Virus record (IMG/VR): IMGVR_UViG_3300028423_000418
Span: 1 to 33,061 of that record
DNA: 33,061 nt
DNA from: a virus
Reading direction: 5' to 3' (one strand)
In this document: positions 28,390 through 33,061 of the stretch, in pieces
Layout of the letters: every line of letters begins with the position of its first letter
How positions within the stretch are numbered: the first letter of the stretch is position 1
Notes under the pieces: generated by a model
The model's database searches: none
Seen by the model: only the letters and a program-made list of their open reading frames with translations
Told to the model about the DNA's origin: nothing
Program-made: the position numbers and the translations under genes

Positions 28390-30312
28390 ATGACTAATAT
28401 TAACGATGTACTGACTGATAGTCAAATCGCAGCAAAGCGTAAAGAGATAAACGATCCATTTTGGTTGCCGGATTTCGAGCTGACCACGTACGGCAAGATG
28501 ACAGACCGACCTTACCAGGAATTCGCTATTCGCTCTATCATCGAACACGTAAAGGCCACACGCGACCCGGCTATCGTTTCTGCAAGTGTCGGTGCTGGTA
28601 AAACATTGATAGCGGCATTCCTTGCGCGTCATGTGTCAGACCGCAAAGGCCGCGTTCTTGTTCTATCCCGCCAGGGTGAAATCATCCAGCAGGACGCAGA
28701 TGATGCGTGGCTGTCCAACTGCAAGAACTCGATTTATAGCGCGTCACTGGGCGTAAAATCCACAACCTACCCCGTTATTTTTGGCACTGAGGGTACAGTC
28801 TGGAAGGCGTTAGAAACCGATTTGCAATACTGGGGCGATATACAGAGCGATAAACAGCCGTCAGAGCCGAGCAAACTGCATGATAAGGCGTTTGACTTGC
28901 TTATGATTGATGAAGCGCACCACGTTGATTTTGAGGCGTCAGACAGCCAATACATGAAAATAATCAGCGAGCTTTTACGTCGCAATCCTAAAATGCGCAT
29001 CATTGGTTTGACTGGAACGCCTTATCGTGGTGTTACACCAATCATCGGCGAGGCGGACGGCTATTTCTGGCGCAAGCAGTTGTGCGATATCAGCACCGAA
29101 TATCTAACCAATATGGGGTATCTATCACCAATTCAGTGGGGGTTCTCACATGATGATGTGGGTTATGACCTGAGCGAGTTTAAAAGCGACGGGCAGGACG
29201 GCACGCAAGACTACACCGCCGAGCAATTGCGCCAGATGGAAAAGAAAATGCTCGAAGCGGAAACCACCACGCAAAAAATCATGATAGAAATTGCCGAAAA
29301 GACACGCGACCGTAACTGCGTACTGATTACATGCGCAGGCAAGAAGCACTGCAAAGAAGCGGCTAAGTTTTTGCCCGATGGCACATATAAAATCATCACC
29401 GATGACATGGCGGCACGAACGCGGCGCAAAGCACTTAAAGACGCTTACGACGGTAAAATAAAATACCTGTTACAGATAGGTTGCCTGACAACCGGCGTTA
29501 ATATCCCGTTAATTGATACCGTCGTAATATTGCGAAAAATTGGAAGCTTGACTCTGCTCACTCAACTTATCGGGCGCGGCTTGCGACTTCTAAAGCCAGA
29601 GCAAATAGAATCTGGGTATCGCAAAGAAAACGCGCTTGTGCTGGACTATTCCGACACACTCAACGAGCTGAAAGATTTGTACGATTCGCCAATCTTAGAC
29701 GAGGCTGATTTCTCCAAAGCCCAAGAAAGCGGCGACCTTATCACCTGCCCTAAATGCGAAACTGAGAACAGCTTTCACGCGGTTCGTTGTCGCGGTGTCA
29801 ATAGTGGCGGTGAGCGTTGCGATTTTTTCTGGAAGTCTCGAATTTGTGAAGACTTTTACGTTAACGGCAAGGTAAAAACAGAGGGTTGTGGAGCTGAAAA
29901 CGCGCCTACAGCCAGGCAATGCCGAATCTGCGAGAACACGCTCATTGATCCCAACGCCAATCTGAGCAAGAAGCACTACACGGCGAACGATTATAAGCCG
30001 GTTGAGCGTTTTGATATGCGCCCGACAAAAAACAACGGCGTTATTGTGGAGTATCACTTACCAAACGGCGAGACAGCCAAGGCGTTTTATTCGCCATTTA
30101 GTGACAACCAGATTGCCAAGCGTATTTTCTATAACCAATTCACCAAGCGCCACGCAACCACGCGCGCACTAAAAGGACTGGTGCGCGCTGCAAGAAACGC
30201 TGGCGAGCTGTGCGGACTGCGTGACCAGCTAGATACCGTCGAGGCAATCACGCACCGCACCAATGATAAGGGTGAGTCAGTAATCAGCAAAGTAATTAAC
30301 CGTAATAGTTGA
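28390..30312 (+). CDS. DEAH-type superfamily 2 helicase with C-terminal zinc-binding region
   Basis: I choose ATG 28390 (MTNINDVLTDSQIAAKR), seven bases after GGAG; the frame is open further upstream but lacks a site. Helicase motifs are SVGAGKT (66-72), IDEAHH (173-178), LTGTPYRG (207-214) and IGRGLRLL near residue 400. The C-terminal third has CPKCETEN and later paired cysteines (GCGAENAPTARQCRIC), which suggests zinc ribbons. Related phage helicases unwind DNA during replication or branch processing. The gene has a Q-motif-like PYQEFAI at 41-47. Confidence 0.92.
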   Translation: MTNINDVLTDSQIAAKRKEINDPFWLPDFELTTYGKMTDRPYQEFAIRSIIEHVKATRDPAIVSASVGAGKTLIAAFLARHVSDRKGRVLVLSRQGEIIQQDADDAWLSNCKNSIYSASLGVKSTTYPVIFGTEGTVWKALETDLQYWGDIQSDKQPSEPSKLHDKAFDLLMIDEAHHVDFEASDSQYMKIISELLRRNPKMRIIGLTGTPYRGVTPIIGEADGYFWRKQLCDISTEYLTNMGYLSPIQWGFSHDDVGYDLSEFKSDGQDGTQDYTAEQLRQMEKKMLEAETTTQKIMIEIAEKTRDRNCVLITCAGKKHCKEAAKFLPDGTYKIITDDMAARTRRKALKDAYDGKIKYLLQIGCLTTGVNIPLIDTVVILRKIGSLTLLTQLIGRGLRLLKPEQIESGYRKENALVLDYSDTLNELKDLYDSPILDEADFSKAQESGDLITCPKCETENSFHAVRCRGVNSGGERCDFFWKSRICEDFYVNGKVKTEGCGAENAPTARQCRICENTLIDPNANLSKKHYTANDYKPVERFDMRPTKNNGVIVEYHLPNGETAKAFYSPFSDNQIAKRIFYNQFTKRHATTRALKGLVRAARNAGELCGLRDQLDTVEAITHRTNDKGESVISKVINRNS

Positions 30313-30336
30313 CAACAAATAACCATAATGTATCAT
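30309..30336 (+). promoter_or_regulatory. Internal promoter before the recombination genes
   Basis: A perfect TTGACA (30309-30314), overlapping the helicase stop codon, and TATCAT (30331-30336) are 16 bases apart, about 30 bases before the next ATG. The -35 is part of the TAGTTGAC box found elsewhere in the window. Confidence 0.65.
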
Positions 30337-30365
30337 TAGCAATGACAACAACAGGAGAAAACAAA

Positions 30366-31247
30366 ATGAAAACCATTAAATATCAAGACGGCATGACCGT
30401 TGATGAAATGCTTAATAATTACGTCGTGGGAATGCCTAACGAGGTTTACCACTCATTGCCGGGCATCAGCACGAGCGGCTTAAAAGCCATCGCGCAAAAA
30501 AGCCCAGCACACTACGCCAACCCAAAGCCGCGAAAGGCGACGCGGCATATGGAAATCGGCACTGCCATCCATACCGCATTACTAGAGCCGGAGCGTTTCG
30601 AGTCTGAATACATCCTATTGCCGGAAGTTGAAGACCGCCGCAAGCCAGAGTACAAGCAGGCCGTTAAATCCGCCGAAACTAGCGAGCTTGTATTGGTGGG
30701 TCAGGAAGTCGCAAAAGTGACAGGTATGCAGGACGCGGCTTTTGCAAACCAAGAAGCGGCAAAACTGTTACGCAGTGATGGTTTTTGTGAGCTATCCGGC
30801 ATCGTTAAAGACCCAATCACTGGCGTTATTTGCCGTCACCGCTTTGATAAACTGTGCATTGTTGACGGCTGGGCGGTAGACATTAAGAAAACACAAGACG
30901 CTAGTTATGAGGGGTTCCAAAAGGCAATCTATAGCTACCAATACCACATGCAAGCGGCTTTTTATCTCGACCAGTACGAATGGATGACCGGCGAGCGACT
31001 TAAAGGTATGAAATTTGTGGCGGTTGAGGAGGATAAGCCCCACGCGGTTGGGGTTTACTATCTTGATGATGGCAGCTTGCAGATAGGCCGAGAGTTGCAC
31101 CGTGACGCGCTGAACACTTACGCAGAATGTGAAGCCAACAACGAATGGCCAAGCTACCCTGGTAGCGAACAAGCTCAAATCATTAGCCTACCAGAGTGGG
31201 CACTAGCACGTTACGAGAACGAGCTGGAAGATGGCGGCATTATTTAA
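30366..31247 (+). CDS. RecE-like exonuclease (PD-(D/E)XK, exodeoxyribonuclease VIII type)
   Basis: ATG 30366 follows CAGGAGAAAAC. The 293-residue protein contains the RecE-type landmarks: YHSLPGISTSGLKAI at the start, MEIGTAIHTALLEPERF with H69, RFDKL with D161, and VDIKKTQDAS with D172 and K174 as the nuclease core, followed by YQYHMQAAFYLD. It would resect double-stranded DNA ends to give 3' overhangs for single-strand annealing. A partner annealase is expected nearby; the next gene is the obvious place to look. Confidence 0.9.
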   Translation: MKTIKYQDGMTVDEMLNNYVVGMPNEVYHSLPGISTSGLKAIAQKSPAHYANPKPRKATRHMEIGTAIHTALLEPERFESEYILLPEVEDRRKPEYKQAVKSAETSELVLVGQEVAKVTGMQDAAFANQEAAKLLRSDGFCELSGIVKDPITGVICRHRFDKLCIVDGWAVDIKKTQDASYEGFQKAIYSYQYHMQAAFYLDQYEWMTGERLKGMKFVAVEEDKPHAVGVYYLDDGSLQIGRELHRDALNTYAECEANNEWPSYPGSEQAQIISLPEWALARYENELEDGGII

Positions 31248-31264
31248 CAACGGGAGAATAAGAC

Positions 31265-31846
31265 ATGGCAGACGTATCATTTGCAACACAAGCAAAAAGC
31301 GACCAGCTGAATGCGATGGACATTATCGGCTATGAGCCAGTAATCACCATTCGTGACGTGCAGGTTCGACAAGGCGACCAGCCCGTCTGGATTTTTTATC
31401 ATGGCGATAACAACCGACCATGGAAACCAAGTAAAGGCATGGTTCGCATTCTCGCTGCTGCGTGGGGACGCGAATCTGACCAGTGGGTGGGCAAATCAGC
31501 GCAAATATACTGCGACCCCGACGTGATGTATGCAGGCCAAAAGGTTGGCGGCGTTCGTATTCGTGCGCTATCTGATATTAACGCGCAAGGCATGACATTT
31601 ATGCTGACTATCAACCGCCAAAAGCGCACGCCGTATCCTGTCAGCTTTTTGAGTATGGAGCGCCCAACGTATCCACAAGAAAAGTTTGACCAAGCATTTG
31701 ACGCAATGGTGGGTAAAATGCAAAGCGGCGACATGACGCTAGCGCAAGTTGTTGCTCACTGCCAACGCACTGGCGACCTAACTCAAGAGCAGTACGATAA
31801 ATTAGAGCAGGCAGCGCCCATCGAGGCAGACGGCGACGCTGAATAA
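31265..31846 (+). CDS. Conserved-type phage protein of unknown function between exonuclease and SSB (193 aa)
   Basis: GGGAGAATAAG precedes the ATG. The protein begins MADVSFATQAKSDQLNAMDI and has beta-rich segments (PVITIRDVQVRQGDQPVWIF, then DNNRPWKPSKGMVRILAAAW, YAGQKVGGVRIRALSDI) and an acidic C-terminus. Similar proteins are found beside SSB or exonuclease genes in other siphoviruses, but I know no experimentally defined role. From its place it could be an annealing or SSB-like partner of the exonuclease; this is inference. Confidence 0.75.
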   Translation: MADVSFATQAKSDQLNAMDIIGYEPVITIRDVQVRQGDQPVWIFYHGDNNRPWKPSKGMVRILAAAWGRESDQWVGKSAQIYCDPDVMYAGQKVGGVRIRALSDINAQGMTFMLTINRQKRTPYPVSFLSMERPTYPQEKFDQAFDAMVGKMQSGDMTLAQVVAHCQRTGDLTQEQYDKLEQAAPIEADGDAE

Positions 31847-31854
31847 TTAACACA

Positions 31855-31874
31855 CGGGGCGTTAACGCGCCCCG
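31855..31874 (+). other. GC-rich hairpin upstream of SSB gene
   Basis: CGGGGCG and CGCCCCG form a perfect 7-bp stem with a six-base loop. No T-run follows, so it is not a standard terminator; it may stabilise or attenuate the SSB message. Confidence 0.5.
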
Positions 31875-31902
31875 CACGCAACGAAAATAAGGAATTAATA
31901 CG

Positions 31903-32373
31903 ATGGCACAGCAAGGTATCAATAAAGTAATCCTCATTGGCAACCTAGGCCAAGACCCAGAAGTAAAGTACATGCCAAGCGGCGATGCGGTAGCCAATAT
32001 CTCTATTGCTACGTCAGAATCATGGAAAGACAAAAACACCGGTGAGAAAAAAGAAAAAACCGAGTGGCACCGCGTGGCAATTTTTGGCAAGACGGCTGAG
32101 ATTGCCGGTGAGTATCTTCGCAAAGGCTCAAAAGTCTATATTGAGGGGCAGCTACAAACACGAAAATGGCAAGACCAAAGCGGACAAGACCGCTACATGA
32201 CAGAAGTAGTTATTCGCCCGTTTAATGGCTCCATGCAGATGCTTGGCGGTAAAAGTGAACAAGGCGCTAGCCAACAACAGTCACAACAGCCAGCGCCGCA
32301 ACCACAAAACCAACAGGCACCACAGCAGCAATATAGCGACATGCCTGATTTTGATGAATCAATTCCCTTTTAG
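31903..32373 (+). CDS. ssb: Single-stranded DNA-binding protein
   Basis: The N-terminal ~110 residues are a typical bacterial SSB OB fold ([59 protein letters not shown]). A Gln/Pro/Ser linker follows, and the end is DFDESIPF, the acidic tip that recruits replication and repair partners. The intact tip suggests that it can dock host SSB-interacting proteins. Ribosome-binding site AAGGAATT. Confidence 0.96.
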   Translation: MAQQGINKVILIGNLGQDPEVKYMPSGDAVANISIATSESWKDKNTGEKKEKTEWHRVAIFGKTAEIAGEYLRKGSKVYIEGQLQTRKWQDQSGQDRYMTEVVIRPFNGSMQMLGGKSEQGASQQQSQQPAPQPQNQQAPQQQYSDMPDFDESIPF

Positions 32374-32376
32374 CGT

Positions 32377-32787
32377 ATGAAACTTAACCCCTACATACCA
32401 ACCTATGGCGACCCCGCATATCGCGGGGATTGCCGCAAAGAGGACGCAGAGCAGGTCGATGTAGTGGCATGGCTAAGGCTGCATTATCCTGTTTATTCTG
32501 CGTTAATGATTCACCCGAAAAACGAGGGCAAACGCACATGGGGCCAAGTGCATTATGAAAAGCGCACGGGCGGAATCCCGACCGGCGCTAGTGATATAAT
32601 CATTCCTGGCTCACCCGCTTTTGTTTGCGAGTTAAAGCGAAAAGACCACACAAAGTGCCAGTGGCAAAAAGGCCAACAAAACTACCTGACTAACGCTATT
32701 GATGCGGGTTGTTTTGCATGTGTCGCGCTGGGATTTGATGGTTTCAAGCTGGCTTTTGAGGACTGGCTAAATGCACAAGGACGATAA
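32377..32787 (+). CDS. VRR-NUC domain nuclease
   Basis: The protein fits the VRR-NUC fold: an N-terminal helix (KEDAEQVDVVAWLRLHY), 'IHPKNEGKR', then GIPTGASDIIIPG with D73, FVCELKRKD with E85 and K87, and QWQKGQQNYLTNAIDAGC. These enzymes resolve branched DNA such as Holliday junctions. It starts three bases after the SSB stop, without a strong site of its own, so it is probably translated by coupling. It likely serves recombination or debranching before packaging. Confidence 0.88.
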   Translation: MKLNPYIPTYGDPAYRGDCRKEDAEQVDVVAWLRLHYPVYSALMIHPKNEGKRTWGQVHYEKRTGGIPTGASDIIIPGSPAFVCELKRKDHTKCQWQKGQQNYLTNAIDAGCFACVALGFDGFKLAFEDWLNAQGR

Positions 32788-32989
32788 AAAGTTTGTACAA
32801 GAACAGATAAGCCAGGTTAACACGCCAAAGCTAAAGCAAGACGCGTGGAACGGTTACAAGCGCGTTTATCAAAAGGCGTTCGATGCCGAGCCGGTATCGT
32901 TTCGCAAAGAGAACAAAGCACGCAGAGCAGCTAACACCGCCTTACGTGCGTTTGTGAAAAAGTGCATGGAATTTGAGGCGTCACAGTAG
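32771..32989 (+). CDS. Small basic hypothetical protein (72 aa)
   Basis: GAGGA lies before the ATG inside the preceding gene (17-base overlap). The product is helical and basic (MHKDDKKFVQEQISQVNTPK, KENKARRAANTALRAFVKK). No family recognised; its charge and the company of recombination genes would suit a nucleic-acid-binding accessory, but that is a guess. Confidence 0.65.
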   Translation: MHKDDKKFVQEQISQVNTPKLKQDAWNGYKRVYQKAFDAEPVSFRKENKARRAANTALRAFVKKCMEFEASQ

Positions 32990-33015
32990 ACAACAAAAGG
33001 CCGGTGGTATACACT
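32987..33015 (+). promoter_or_regulatory. Possible promoter for genes beyond the right end
   Basis: TGG immediately before TATACA (33008-33013) makes an extended -10, and TAGACA (32987-32992) lies 15 bases upstream. It would drive transcription out of the window's right end, joining the small genes at 69-531 if the molecule is circular. Confidence 0.4.
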
Positions 33016-33061
33016 GGCTTTATGTAACAAACACGACCGCTATGGCAGATGGCAGCCGCCG

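Noticed and set aside
1-33061. tRNA genes, integrase, att sites or insertion sequences
   Set aside because: No cloverleaf-like sequence, recombinase protein or terminal inverted repeats were recognised by eye on either strand.

Overview
This window looks like an almost complete, possibly complete, genome of a tailed phage with a long non-contractile tail (siphovirus type) that infects a Gram-negative bacterium. The evidence is an HK97-type head set (portal, prohead protease, HK97-fold capsid), a tape measure protein, a lambda-like -1 frameshift in the tail chaperone genes and no contractile sheath. A two-component spanin (Rz/Rz1) implies a host with an outer membrane. I see no integrase, excision gene, CI-type repressor or attachment site, so a strictly lytic life style is the simplest reading. 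I cannot name the host; base composition and protein families would fit an aquatic gammaproteobacterium, but that is inference.

The layout is two opposing transcription units that diverge from a control region at 25.1-25.56 kb. Leftward (minus strand), 25.1 to 0.66 kb, come: small, tightly coupled early/unknown genes (25.1-23.15 kb); small and large terminase (23.1-21.5); portal, an orphan cytosine-C5 methyltransferase and an SPP1 gp7-like minor head protein (21.3-18.2); an accessory cassette of small genes with its own promoter and terminator (18.15-15.8); prohead protease and major capsid (15.7-13.8); a second accessory cassette with a dATP/dGTP diphosphohydrolase-like enzyme (13.74-12.9); connector, closure and tail-terminator genes (12.9-10.9); tail tube, frameshifted chaperones and tape measure (10.8-7.4); distal tail protein, a hub with a glycine-rich adhesin-like end, a lectin-fold variable-type fibre and its chaperone (7.4-2.6); and the lysis region (2.57-0.66) with several small membrane proteins, an amidase, a holin-like protein and Rz/Rz1. 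Rightward (plus strand), 25.56 kb to the end, comes the replication and recombination operon: unknown gene, TOPRIM primase, VirE-type ATPase, SF2 helicase, RecE-like exonuclease, unknown conserved protein, SSB, VRR-NUC nuclease and small genes. Small plus-strand genes at 69-531 followed by a strong terminator at 623-655 suggest that the rightward operon continues across the window ends, so the molecule is probably circular or circularly permuted.

The most interesting signals are: an array of GTCCCA repeats in opposite orientations around an AT-rich core in the divergent control region (candidate origin/operator); a diversity-generating-retroelement-type lectin domain with no reverse transcriptase in the window; a polyglycine adhesin-like domain fused to the tail hub; a DUF551-like gene broken by one amber codon; two cassettes bracketed by promoters and terminators; and a near-complete anti-Shine-Dalgarno complement with no normal start codon after it, just before the main rightward terminator.
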